In this document: in pieces, positions 7,180 to 13,771 of the stretch
Layout of the letters: every line of letters starts with the position of its first letter
Numbering within the stretch: position 1 is the stretch's first letter
Source of the DNA: Acetobacteraceae bacterium
GTDB lineage: Bacteria; Pseudomonadota; Alphaproteobacteria; Acetobacterales; Acetobacteraceae
DNA: 13,771 bases
NCBI GenBank assembly: GCA_025356735.1
Contig: JANXRT010000010.1
Span: forward strand, 1-13,771
Direction: 5' to 3'
Program-made: the position numbers and the translations under genes
The notes under the pieces: model-generated
What the model was told of the DNA's origin: nothing
The model's input: only the letters and a program-made list of their open reading frames with translations
Databases searched by the model: none

Positions 7180-7845
7180 ATGCCTGAGGTGATGTTCGCC
7201 GGCCCTGAGGGTCGGCTTGAAGGTCGTTATCACCATTCCAAGCAATCCGGTGCTCCGGTGGCGCTGATGCTTCATCCGCATCCGCTGCATGGCGGATCGA
7301 TGAACAACCGCATTACCTACGCGATGTATCAGTCGTTCCAGAAGCTGGGCTGCTCGGTGATGCGCTTCAATTTCCGAGGTGTCGGACGTAGCCAGGGCCG
7401 CTACGACGGCGGCATCGGCGAGATCGGCGACGCCGCGGCGGCCCTGGACTGGATGCAGGCGGTAAACCCGAACTCCGGTGGGCTTTGGATCGCCGGCTAT
7501 TCGTTCGGTGCCTTCATCGGCATGCAGCTGCTCATGCGCCGGCCGGAAATTTCCGGCTGGGTCAGTGTCGCACCCCCCGCCAACCACTATGATTTCGGCT
7601 TTCTGGCACCCTGCCCGTGCGGCGGCCTGATGGTTCACGGCGACAACGACGAGCTGGTGCCTGAGCCGGCGGTCCGCAAACTGGTCGACAAGCTGAACAC
7701 GCAGAAGAACGTCACCGTCGATTACCGGATCTTCCCGGGCGCCGACCACGTCTTCGCCGAGCATGCCGATCAGGTCTCCGCGGCGGTGGAGGACCATGTC
7801 GGCCGCTCGATCACGCGCCGCGCCATGGCGCTCGCGGCAGATTGA
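7180..7845 (+). CDS. Alpha/beta hydrolase, COG2945 type
   Basis: Small cytosolic serine hydrolase of 221 residues; the substrate is not known for this family. The fold elements are clear: HPHPLHGGSMNN (32-43) forms the oxyanion region, RFNFRGVGRSQG (62-73) is typical of the family, the nucleophile elbow is GYSFGA with S108, the acid is D155 or D157 in GDNDELVP, and the histidine is H190 in GADHVF. All catalytic residues are therefore present, unlike the second hydrolase in this window. The start at ATG 7180 gives MPEV..GPEGRLEGRYHHS, matching the N-terminus I remember for close relatives. The TTG at 7171 is an unlikely alternative. It diverges from the cysteine desulfurase. I recall this pairing near suf genes elsewhere, which hints at a link to Fe-S metabolism that the sequence alone cannot show. 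Confidence 0.88.
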   Translation: MPEVMFAGPEGRLEGRYHHSKQSGAPVALMLHPHPLHGGSMNNRITYAMYQSFQKLGCSVMRFNFRGVGRSQGRYDGGIGEIGDAAAALDWMQAVNPNSGGLWIAGYSFGAFIGMQLLMRRPEISGWVSVAPPANHYDFGFLAPCPCGGLMVHGDNDELVPEPAVRKLVDKLNTQKNVTVDYRIFPGADHVFAEHADQVSAAVEDHVGRSITRRAMALAAD

Positions 7846-7853
7846 TTGTCTGA

Positions 7854-7884
7854 TATAGCCGGCACTTTCGCAGTGCCGGCTATA
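7854..7884. terminator. Shared hairpin between convergent hydrolase genes
   Basis: TATAGCCGGCACT (7854-7866) and AGTGCCGGCTATA (7872-7884) pair perfectly over 13 bp with a 5-nt loop. The hairpin begins 8 nt after the plus-strand stop and contains the minus-strand stop codon (7880-7882). Neither direction has a downstream T tract, so it may be a bidirectional terminator of weak intrinsic type or a 3'-end stabiliser for both transcripts. Confidence 0.65.
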
Positions 7885-8644
7885 GACCAGCTATCCAATT
7901 CGCCATAGCCGTCACGACGGCGTCTGGCTGTTCCGGAATCAGCGCGTGGCTCGCATCTTCAATGACCTCCACCTGTACTCGGTCGCCAAGCTCATCGCGT
8001 AGCTCGTGACGCTTCTGTTCTGGCTTGAACGGATCCATCACCGCCTGAAGGTCCAGGATCGGTGCCCGCCCCGCACCCCACCACTCGGACTGTGCCGTCG
8101 CCGCACTCGCCGCCCGCTGGCAGGTCCGGGCCGCCGGATGCCAGCCTTCCAGCCACGCGGCGGGATCGTGTCCCGGTGCGAAAAACAGCTTCTGCAGCAG
8201 AAGCAGCCGCTCCGCCCTCGGCGTCGCCGGATCGCCACAGGCGGTGACGCCGGCGCTGAGTTCGGCCGGGATGGATTTGGCCGCGGCGGCGATCAGAACC
8301 ACGCCGCGCACCAGGGACGGATGGTCCGCCGCCGTCATCCGCGCCACCCAGTTTCCGAATGCATGGCCGCCGACCACCGCGGGTCCGCCGTCGGCATGGC
8401 GGATCACCGCCGCCACGTCATCGGCCAGGTCGTGCAGCGTGATCCCGGTCATCGGGCCGGCCGAGCCCAGCGCACCGCGCGGCTGCGGCCGCAGCACCCG
8501 GCAGCCCTGCGCCACCAGCCCCGCCGCGACGACGTCGAAGTCCAGCGAGTCACGCCCGGCGGAAGGCAGCAGGACGATTGGCTTGCCATCGCCCTCGTCG
8601 ATCAGGTCGATCGTCGAGGCCCCATTTTGCAAAAGCATGCGCAT
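7880..8644 (-). CDS. Alpha/beta hydrolase-fold protein lacking the catalytic serine
   Basis: 254-residue alpha/beta hydrolase-fold protein of unknown role. The N-terminal part has the expected beta-strand and turn (GKPIVLLPSAGRDSLDF, 20-36) and HDLADDVAAVIRH (71-83). The nucleophile elbow reads GGHAFGNWVARM (92-103), so A95, codon GCA, occupies the position of the usual Ser in G-x-S-x-G. The acid position (D204 in AVMDPF) and the histidine (H233 in ASHALIPEQP) are kept. It is therefore either catalytically dead in the classical sense, a non-hydrolytic or binding member, or it uses another residue. The start at ATG 8644 has GGGGA 7 nt upstream. The gene is convergent with the first hydrolase and divergent from tyrS across 75 bp. 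I do not recognise a specific substrate. Confidence 0.85.
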   Translation of the reverse strand: MRMLLQNGASTIDLIDEGDGKPIVLLPSAGRDSLDFDVVAAGLVAQGCRVLRPQPRGALGSAGPMTGITLHDLADDVAAVIRHADGGPAVVGGHAFGNWVARMTAADHPSLVRGVVLIAAAAKSIPAELSAGVTACGDPATPRAERLLLLQKLFFAPGHDPAAWLEGWHPAARTCQRAASAATAQSEWWGAGRAPILDLQAVMDPFKPEQKRHELRDELGDRVQVEVIEDASHALIPEQPDAVVTAMANWIAGL

Positions 8645-8659
8645 GTTCTGTTCCCCGTC

Positions 8660-8691
8660 TTTCCATGCTAGCTCCTTTCCATGCTAGCTCC
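8660..8691. repeat. Perfect 16-bp tandem direct repeat in the divergent spacer before tyrS
   Basis: The 16-mer TTTCCATGCTAGCTCC occurs at 8660-8675 and again at 8676-8691 with no gap. Each unit contains the palindrome GCTAGC. It occupies nearly half of the 75-bp region between the minus-strand hydrolase start and the tyrS start, where promoters or operators should lie. It may be a recent tandem duplication or a duplicated binding site. Confidence 0.95.
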
Positions 8692-8719
8692 GCGGCTTCA
8701 TTCAGACACGGGCCGTGCC

Positions 8720-9967
8720 ATGCCAAACAGTGATTTCCTTCGCGAGGCCACCGCCCGCGGCTTCCTGCACCAGTGCACCGACCTTTCCGCACTCGACGAC
8801 GCCATGCTGGCCGGCCCGGTTTCCGCCTACATCGGCTTCGACTGCACCGCCGACAGCCTGCATGTCGGCAGCCTGACGCAGATCATGATCCTGCGCCTGC
8901 TGCAGAAGCATGGCCACCGTCCGGTCGTGCTGATGGGCGGCGGCACCACGCGCATCGGCGATCCGTCCGGCAAGGACGAGAGCCGCAAGATGCTGACCGA
9001 CGAGGCGATCACGGCCAACATGGCCGGCATCCGCCGGTGTTTTTCCCCGTATCTTCATTTTGGCGAGGATAGCAATGGCGCCAGGCTCGCCAACAATGCC
9101 GACTGGCTCGACACGCTCGGCTACATCCCGCTGCTGCGCGAGATCGGGGCCCATTTCACCATCAACCGCATGTTGACGATGGACAGCGTGCGGTTGCGGC
9201 TTGACCGCGAGCAGCCGCTGACCTTCCTCGAATTCAACTACATGATCCTGCAAAGCTATGATTTTCGCGAGTTGTTCCGGCGCCATGGCGTGCGCCTGCA
9301 GCTCGGCGGCTCCGACCAATGGGGCAACATCGTCTCCGGCGTCGATCTGGTCCGCCGCATGGAAGGCGCACAGGCGTTCGGACTGACCACGCCGCTGATC
9401 ACCACCGCGTCAGGCGCCAAGATGGGCAAGTCGGAAGCCGGCGCCGTGTGGCTGACCGCCGACCGGCTCAGCCCTTACGATTTCTGGCAGTTCTGGCGCA
9501 ACACGGAGGATGCCGATGTCGGACGGTTTTTAAAACTGTTCACCGATCTGCCGTTGGACGAGATCGAAAGACTGGAGTCTTTGGGGGGCGCCGAGATCAA
9601 CGAGGCCAAGAAGCAGCTGGCACACGCGGCCACCAACCTCGCCCACGGCCTTGAAGCGGCTTTGATTGCCGCCGACACCTCTCGCCAGACGTTTGAACAG
9701 GGCCAGGCCGCAGAAAACCTGCCCGGCATCGCCATTTCCGGCGCCGAGCTCGCCGCCGGCATCTCCGCCATCCGGCTGTTCGCGCAGGCGGGACTGGTCG
9801 CCAGCAACGGCGAGGCGCGCCGGCTGATCCGTGCCGGCGGCGCGCGGGTCAACGACAGCGCGATCACCGACGAGGCGCTGCTGCTCGGCACCGCGGACCT
9901 TCGCCAGGGCGCCATCAAGCTGTCCGCCGGGCGTAAGCAGCATCGGCTGGTGCGGGTGCTCGGCTGA
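8720..9967 (+). CDS. tyrS: Tyrosyl-tRNA synthetase
   Basis: Class Ic aminoacyl-tRNA synthetase that charges tRNA-Tyr in the cytosol. The 415-residue protein shows the HIGH-box variant HVGS (48-51) after YIGFDCTADSLHVGSLTQ, and GGGTTRIGDPSGK (73-85). The tyrosine-pocket segment is MILQSYDF (175-182), and LQLGGSDQWGN (193-203) follows. The KMSKS-box variant KMGKS is at 234-238. The anticodon-binding linker leads into a C-terminal S4-like RNA-binding domain at about 348-412. Length and order match bacterial TyrS of the standard type. I start at ATG 8720 (MPNSDFL); an in-frame upstream ATG at 8681 lies inside the tandem repeat and would add a non-homologous tail. The ribosome binding site is weak. 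It is followed after 38 bp by the LysM gene and may lead a longer transcript. Confidence 0.96.
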   Translation: MPNSDFLREATARGFLHQCTDLSALDDAMLAGPVSAYIGFDCTADSLHVGSLTQIMILRLLQKHGHRPVVLMGGGTTRIGDPSGKDESRKMLTDEAITANMAGIRRCFSPYLHFGEDSNGARLANNADWLDTLGYIPLLREIGAHFTINRMLTMDSVRLRLDREQPLTFLEFNYMILQSYDFRELFRRHGVRLQLGGSDQWGNIVSGVDLVRRMEGAQAFGLTTPLITTASGAKMGKSEAGAVWLTADRLSPYDFWQFWRNTEDADVGRFLKLFTDLPLDEIERLESLGGAEINEAKKQLAHAATNLAHGLEAALIAADTSRQTFEQGQAAENLPGIAISGAELAAGISAIRLFAQAGLVASNGEARRLIRAGGARVNDSAITDEALLLGTADLRQGAIKLSAGRKQHRLVRVLG

Positions 9968-10005
9968 TGATTGCGGCTGCCGGGCGCGCGCCGTAGGGTT
10001 GTGGG

Positions 10006-10983
10006 ATGGCAGACGATCCGACCTTCGAGCCCGCGCGGTGGCGTCCGGCGCTGTATGTCCTGCTTGGAACGGCGGGGTTTGCCCTGATCGCGTTCCTGGC
10101 GCTGCATGCCAGGCTGGCCGAGCCCGATCGGGCGACGGCACCGCCTGTGACGCAGGAGGCGATCGTGGTGCCCGCCAGGCCGATTGCGCCATCGTTCGAT
10201 GTCGTGCGGATCAGCCCGAACGGCGACACCGTCATGGCCGGCCGCGCGGCGCCGGGCGCCGAGATCATCCTGCGCCAGGGTGACCATGAGATCGGCCGGA
10301 CCCATGCCGACGACCGCGGCGAGTGGGTTTTCCTGCCTACCGGGCCGCTGGCCGCCGGCGCGCAGGAACTGACATTGCGCCAGCGCATGCCCGACGGGCA
10401 GGAGGTCGCCGGCGAAAGCTCGGTCGTGCTGGTGGTGCCCGAACGCTCGCCGGTCGGCCTGGCCGTGGCGCCTGTAGCTCCGGTGGCGGTGCTGTCCAGC
10501 AACTCGGCGGCGCCGCGCATGCTGCAGGGCGGCGGCAGGCTGGGGCTGGGCGCCGTCGAGTATGACGAGCAGGGCAGGATGCGCTTTGGCGGCGGCGCGC
10601 CGGCCGGCAGCCGCGTCCGTGTGCTGGTCGATGGCGCGACCGTCGGCGAGGCGACGGCGGACGCCACCGGCCACTGGTCGTTGCTGCCCACGCACACGGT
10701 CGCCCCTGGCAGCCATTCGCTGCGGTTGCAGCGCCTGGATGCCAAGGGCCAGGTGGCGGAGCGGGTCGAGCTGCCGTTCCAGCGCCAGGCGGCGGGTGCG
10801 CCGGTGCTGGATAACGGCCATGTGGTGGTTCAGCCCGGCTACAGCCTGTGGTCGCTGGCGAGGCAGGTCTATGGCGGCGGCACCCGCTACACGCTGATCT
10901 ACCAGGCCAACAAGGAGCAGATCCACAGCCCCGGCCTGATCTATCCCGGCCAAATTCTGAAGGTCCCCGATAGGCAGCCCTAA
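10006..10983 (+). CDS. Membrane-anchored LysM protein with two Ig-like repeats
   Basis: 325-residue protein likely anchored in the inner membrane by one helix (about 15-34, LYVLLGTAGFALIAFLAL) with its bulk in the periplasm. After a short Pro/Ala linker there are two similar beta-rich modules, about 64-145 and 186-258. Both follow the pattern G..APAG...V.(V)DG...G...AD..G.W...P......G...L.L, as in bacterial Ig-like repeats. A C-terminal LysM domain (about 272-322: VVVQPGYSLWSLARQVYGGG ... IYPGQILKVP) should bind peptidoglycan. The start at ATG 10006 has AGGG 8 nt upstream. It follows tyrS by 38 bp. A GC-rich repeat separates it from psd. Specific function is unknown; a cell-wall-tethering or scaffold role is inferred from the domains. 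Confidence 0.88.
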   Translation: MADDPTFEPARWRPALYVLLGTAGFALIAFLALHARLAEPDRATAPPVTQEAIVVPARPIAPSFDVVRISPNGDTVMAGRAAPGAEIILRQGDHEIGRTHADDRGEWVFLPTGPLAAGAQELTLRQRMPDGQEVAGESSVVLVVPERSPVGLAVAPVAPVAVLSSNSAAPRMLQGGGRLGLGAVEYDEQGRMRFGGGAPAGSRVRVLVDGATVGEATADATGHWSLLPTHTVAPGSHSLRLQRLDAKGQVAERVELPFQRQAAGAPVLDNGHVVVQPGYSLWSLARQVYGGGTRYTLIYQANKEQIHSPGLIYPGQILKVPDRQP

Positions 10984-10997
10984 CTTAAGGATGCAGT

Positions 10998-11037
10998 CCA
11001 GGGCGCGGCCCTGGCGGGGCATGGGGCAGAGCCCCAT
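10998..11037. repeat. GC-rich palindromic (REP-like) element, two hairpins
   Basis: Two perfect 7-bp hairpins sit side by side: CCAGGGC-GCG-GCCCTGG (10998-11014) and ATGGGGC-AGA-GCCCCAT (11021-11037), joined by CGGGGC. A pyrimidine stretch with T runs (CTTTCTTTCTT) follows, so the second hairpin could also terminate the LysM transcript. The reverse complement of 11013-11037 matches 12616-12640 at 23 of 25 positions, which shows a repeated family. From memory, related GC-rich palindromes are frequent in Acetobacteraceae intergenic DNA. Confidence 0.8.
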
Positions 11038-11070
11038 AGCTTTCTTTCTTATTTGCTACCGGAAACAAGC

Positions 11071-11739
11071 ATGTCGCTAGCCGCCTCGTTTCGCATGGTC
11101 CTGTCGCCACCCCACCCGGCCGCGCGCCCGTTCCTAGCCGGTGGCGCCGCGGCGGCGGTGATCGGCCTGGTCGTGTCCAGCTGGCTGACCTGGACTGCGA
11201 TCGTGTTCCTGCTGTTCTGCCTGTATTTCTTCCGCGACCCCGAGCGGGTGCCGCCGGCGCGCGCCAACGCCGTGCTGGCGCCGGCCGACGGGCGAGTGGT
11301 CTCGGTGATGGAGGCGCTGCCGCCCGTCGAACTGGGGCTTGGGCCCGAGTTGCGCTGGCGGGTGGCGACCTTCCTGTCGGTACTCGACGTCCACGTCAAC
11401 CGCATCCCGGCCAATGGCACGGTCACACGCATCGCCTACCGCCACGGCACCTTCGTCAATGCCAGCCTGGACAAGGCCTCGGCCGACAACGAGCGCAATG
11501 CCCTGGCCATTCGCCTGCCCGACGGGCGTGAGCTGGCGGTCGTGCAGATTGCCGGGCTGATCGCCCGGCGCATCCTGTGCGACGTGCGCGAGGGCGACGC
11601 GGTGCATGCCGGCGAGCGTTTCGGGATCATCCGGTTCGGCAGCCGCACCGACCTTTATCTGCCGCCGGGTATACGGCCGATCGTTGTCGAAGGTCAGACG
11701 ATGATCGGCGGCGAGACCGTCTTGGCCGAGCTTGGATGA
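11071..11739 (+). CDS. psd: Phosphatidylserine decarboxylase, short form
   Basis: Pyruvoyl enzyme of the inner membrane that converts phosphatidylserine to phosphatidylethanolamine. The 222-residue protein has an N-terminal hydrophobic hairpin (about 22-53), then CLYFFRDPERVPP (50-62), PADGRVV (71-77), SVLDVHVNRIPANG (103-116) and the self-cleavage site FGSRTDLYLP. There Gly190-Ser191 is the expected scissile bond and Ser191 becomes the pyruvoyl group. This GS form and the length of about 220 fit the type found in alphaproteobacteria, not the longer E. coli LGST type. I start at ATG 11071 with GGAA about 8 nt upstream; a TTG at 11053 would add six residues. The stop overlaps the pssA start by ATGA, so the two are translationally coupled and act in consecutive steps. 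Confidence 0.95.
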   Translation: MSLAASFRMVLSPPHPAARPFLAGGAAAAVIGLVVSSWLTWTAIVFLLFCLYFFRDPERVPPARANAVLAPADGRVVSVMEALPPVELGLGPELRWRVATFLSVLDVHVNRIPANGTVTRIAYRHGTFVNASLDKASADNERNALAIRLPDGRELAVVQIAGLIARRILCDVREGDAVHAGERFGIIRFGSRTDLYLPPGIRPIVVEGQTMIGGETVLAELG

Positions 11740-12650
11740 CGCCGCAGGACCACGCCGGCCTGCATTCCCGGTCCTTGCCGCCCAAGACCGGGCGGCGCTT
11801 TCGTCGTCTGCGGCCACGCACCCGGCCGCGGTTCAATGGCTGGTCGTTCAACCGCATGCTGCCGAGCATCCTGACGATGCTCGGGCTGTGCGCCGGCCTG
11901 ACCTCGATCCGGTTCGCGATTGACGCCCGCTTCGGCGAGGCCGCCGCGGCGATCGCGGTCGCCGCCGCGATCGACGGGCTCGACGGCCGGCTGGCGCGGC
12001 TGCTCAAGGCAACATCGCGGTTTGGCGCCGAGTTCGACAGCCTGTCGGATTTCCTGTGTTTCGGCGTGGCGCCCGGCTTCGTGCTGTATCTGTGGTCGCT
12101 GCATCGCTACGGCGGCTTTGGCTTCGCGCCGTGCCTGCTGTTCGCCGTCTGCATGGCGCTTCGCCTGGCCCGGTTCAACGCCGCCCTTGAGGCGCCGATC
12201 GCGTCGCCGCGGCCCTCCTACGTGTACAACTTCTTCACCGGGGTGCCGGCGCCGGCCGGCGCCGGCATTGCCTTGCTGCCGCTGTTCATCGGCCTGGAAG
12301 CACGCCAGCAAGGCTGGCAAGGGCTGGCGCGGGTTTCCGAGGCTCCGCTTTTCGCAGGCGTCATGCTGATCGGCACCTCGTTGCTGCTGGTCTCCACGCT
12401 GCCGGTGTGGAGTTTCAAGAACTTCAAGATACCTTCGGAATACGTGCTGCCGATGCTGCTCGGAATCGGTCTGTACGCAGCCCTGTTGGTCGCCGATCCG
12501 TGGGCGGCGCTGGCCGCGGCGGCGCTGGGCTATGTCGGTATGCTGCCGTTCAGCCGGCGTAGCTTCTTGCGGCTGCGGGAGGCGGCCGAGGGGTTGCGAG
12601 AGCCGGAGGAGCAGCATGGGGCTCTGCCCCAAACCCCGCCCCATCTTTAA
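11736..12650 (+). CDS. pssA: CDP-diacylglycerol--serine O-phosphatidyltransferase
   Basis: Integral inner-membrane enzyme making phosphatidylserine from CDP-diacylglycerol and serine, the step before psd. The 304-residue protein has an Arg-rich N-terminus (9-40), multiple membrane segments and a perfect CDP-alcohol phosphotransferase motif. In that motif D80, D83, G84, A87, R88, G97, D101 and D105 have the required spacing. NFFTGVPAPAGAG (165-177) is typical of the PssA subgroup. The ATG at 11736 overlaps the psd stop. The last 11 residues (HGALPQTPPHL) are encoded mostly by a REP-like repeat (12616-12640), so the natural C-terminus was probably shorter or different before the repeat arrived. 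The core enzyme is intact and the tail is likely cytosolic and harmless. Confidence 0.95.
   Translation: MTPQDHAGLHSRSLPPKTGRRFRRLRPRTRPRFNGWSFNRMLPSILTMLGLCAGLTSIRFAIDARFGEAAAAIAVAAAIDGLDGRLARLLKATSRFGAEFDSLSDFLCFGVAPGFVLYLWSLHRYGGFGFAPCLLFAVCMALRLARFNAALEAPIASPRPSYVYNFFTGVPAPAGAGIALLPLFIGLEARQQGWQGLARVSEAPLFAGVMLIGTSLLLVSTLPVWSFKNFKIPSEYVLPMLLGIGLYAALLVADPWAALAAAALGYVGMLPFSRRSFLRLREAAEGLREPEEQHGALPQTPPHL
12616..12640. repeat. REP-like element core inside the 3' end of pssA
   Basis: The core ATGGGGCTCTGCCCCA (12616-12631) is a 7-bp palindrome around TCT, give or take the end base, followed by CCCCGCC. It is the inverted counterpart of 11013-11037 with only two differences in 25 positions. 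It lies within the coding frame of pssA and ends 8 nt before the stop codon. Confidence 0.85.
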
Positions 12651-12653
12651 GCA

Positions 12654-12684
12654 CTGGGGTAGCGCCCCGGAGCGCATCCTTTTT
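12654..12684 (+). terminator. Possible terminator after pssA
   Basis: CTGGGGT-AGC-GCCCCGG (12654-12670) can form a 7-bp stem that includes two G-U pairs. Five T residues lie 9 nt further on (12680-12684). The gap between stem and T run is longer than in a standard intrinsic terminator, so the call is tentative. It occupies the 36-bp gap between two convergent genes. Confidence 0.35.
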
Positions 12685-12686
12685 GC

Positions 12687-13771
12687 TTACGGCGTCTTTC
12701 GGCGGGTCAGCACCACGCCAGCCTGTTGCAACCCGGAAATCTCTTCGGCCGAGTAGCCATGCCGCGCCAGCACCTCGGCGCCGTGCTCGCCGAAGCGTGG
12801 CGGCGCCGAGCGCGTGCCGCCGGGCGTGCGCGACATCTTTATCGGCGTGCCGAGACCTTTGTAGTCGCCAAGCTCGGTAACCATCTCGCGGTGCGCGGTA
12901 TGTGGCGCGGTGACGGCTTCGTCGGTCCACAGCACCGGGCCGGCCGGCACGCCGTTGCGGATCAGACGAAGCGAGATCTCGTGGCCATCAAGGTCGGCGA
13001 AGGCGGCGCGCAGGGTCGTCGTCAGGGCGGCGCGGTTCTCCTGGCGCGCGGCATTGGAGGAGAAGCGCGGGTCGGCGCCCATCTCCGGATGCCCTATCAG
13101 CTCGCAAAGCTTTCGAAACTGCCCGTTATTGCCGCTGGCGATGAAGATCTCGCAGGTCCTCGTCGGATACTTGTCGTACGGCACCAGGTTCGGGTGCGGG
13201 TTGCCGGTCGGCACCGGCCGCTTGCCGCTGAGGAAGAAGTTCGGCGCCTGCGGGTGCAGCAGCGACATGCCGCAATCATACAGGGTCATGTCGAGATACT
13301 GGCCGAGGCCCGACCGGCTCCGCTCCTGCAGCGCCATCAGGATGCCGACGGCGGAATACAGGCCGGTGCCCATGTCCACCATCGCGGTGCCGAGCCGCAT
13401 CGGCCCGGTGGTCGGATCGCCGTTGACGCTCATCAGCCCGACCATCGCCTGCAGGATGGCGTCGTAGCCCGGCAGGCCGCCCAGAGGACCGTCGGCGCCG
13501 AAGCCCGAGATCCGGCAATGGATCAGGCCCGGGAAGCGCTTCGACAGCACCTCCTCATAGCCCAGCCCCCACTTCTCCATCGAACCCGGCTTGAAATTCT
13601 CGATCACCACGTCGGCGCCATCGAGCAGCCGCAGCAGCACGGCTTTGCCCTCTGGCCGGCCGAGATCGAGCGCCAGGGACTGCTTGTTGCGGTTGATGCC
13701 GATGAAGTAGCTGGCATCCTGCTCGCCGTTCAGGCCCTCGCTGAACGGCGGTCCCCAGTCGCGCACCTCGT
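12687..13771 (-). CDS. Family III (CaiB/BaiF) CoA-transferase, 5' end beyond window
   Basis: Second CaiB/BaiF-type CoA-transferase of the window, with about 360 residues visible. The frame is open to the right edge: the first visible residues, EVRDWGPPF, match an internal segment of the family that normally lies about 50-60 residues from the N-terminus, so the start is outside the window. Other marks are NRNKQSLALDLG, VVIENFKPGSMEKWGLGY, CRISGFGADGPLGGLPGYD and LGQYLDMTLYDCGMSLL. The catalytic Asp is most likely that of VDMGTGLYSAVGILMAL. The C-terminal half has GVPAGPVLWTDEA and PPRFGEHGAEVLARHGYS, as in formyl-CoA, glutarate and succinyl-CoA-dependent enzymes. It is convergent with pssA. 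Its substrate cannot be told; it is only loosely similar to the enzyme at 3238-4461 and is probably not part of that pathway. Confidence 0.92.
   Translation of the reverse strand, partial: EVRDWGPPFSEGLNGEQDASYFIGINRNKQSLALDLGRPEGKAVLLRLLDGADVVIENFKPGSMEKWGLGYEEVLSKRFPGLIHCRISGFGADGPLGGLPGYDAILQAMVGLMSVNGDPTTGPMRLGTAMVDMGTGLYSAVGILMALQERSRSGLGQYLDMTLYDCGMSLLHPQAPNFFLSGKRPVPTGNPHPNLVPYDKYPTRTCEIFIASGNNGQFRKLCELIGHPEMGADPRFSSNAARQENRAALTTTLRAAFADLDGHEISLRLIRNGVPAGPVLWTDEAVTAPHTAHREMVTELGDYKGLGTPIKMSRTPGGTRSAPPRFGEHGAEVLARHGYSAEEISGLQQAGVVLTRRKTP

Noticed and set aside
6866..7181. Short minus-strand frames of 65-68 codons in the AT-richer spacer
   Set aside because: No ribosome binding site, no recognisable motif, and two overlapping frames in the same stretch; low-GC DNA chance frames are the simpler view.
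9475..11037. 520-codon minus-strand reading frame opposite tyrS and the LysM gene
   Set aside because: It spans two real plus-strand genes and a repeat, with no recognisable domain; it is open only because of high GC content.
1..13771. CRISPR arrays, tRNA or rRNA genes, transposases
   Set aside because: No regularly spaced direct repeats, no tRNA-like T-arm and anticodon arrangement, no rRNA signatures and no transposase or integrase motifs were seen on either strand.

Overview
The window is GC-rich, densely packed DNA, and its gene complement points to an alphaproteobacterium. The best guess is Rhodospirillales, possibly Acetobacteraceae. The support is the strong G/C third-position bias, a psd-pssA pair of the alphaproteobacterial type, and a short GC-rich palindromic repeat of a kind I remember from Acetobacteraceae intergenic regions (memory, not a search). 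Every gene call below rests on protein motifs read from the translation. No database was consulted.

Left part (1-5552). A TonB-dependent receptor of the BtuB type runs off the left edge on the minus strand. It is preceded by a clear cobalamin riboswitch (1579-1800). Divergent from it is a tightly coupled plus-strand operon: a 2-hydroxycarboxylate transporter (CitS/MaeN family), a family III CoA-transferase whose GTG start overlaps the transporter stop, and a CitE-like CoA-ester lyase. Together these look like a complete route for importing a 2-hydroxy acid (malate, citramalate or citrate), activating it to its CoA thioester and cleaving it to acetyl-CoA plus a 2-oxo acid. A strong hairpin with a T tract closes the operon.

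Middle part (5553-8700). A group-I-like cysteine desulfurase (minus) and a small alpha/beta hydrolase (plus) diverge from an AT-richer spacer of about 470 bp. A second alpha/beta hydrolase lies on the minus strand. It has Ala where the catalytic Ser should be, and it shares a 13-bp hairpin with its convergent neighbour. A perfect 16-bp tandem repeat sits in the 75-bp divergent spacer before tyrS.

Right part (8720-13771). tyrS, a membrane-anchored LysM protein, psd and pssA form a plus-strand run. psd and pssA overlap by ATGA and make phosphatidylethanolamine from CDP-diacylglycerol and serine. A GC-rich palindromic repeat lies between the LysM gene and psd. An inverted, nearly identical core of it recurs at the 3' end of pssA, where it encodes most of the last 11 residues. 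A second family III CoA-transferase (minus) runs off the right edge.

The most promising system is the transporter/CoA-transferase/lyase cassette. It resembles the anaerobic citrate-lyase cluster with the ACP-based machinery replaced by a CoA-transferase, and it lies back to back with vitamin B12 uptake.
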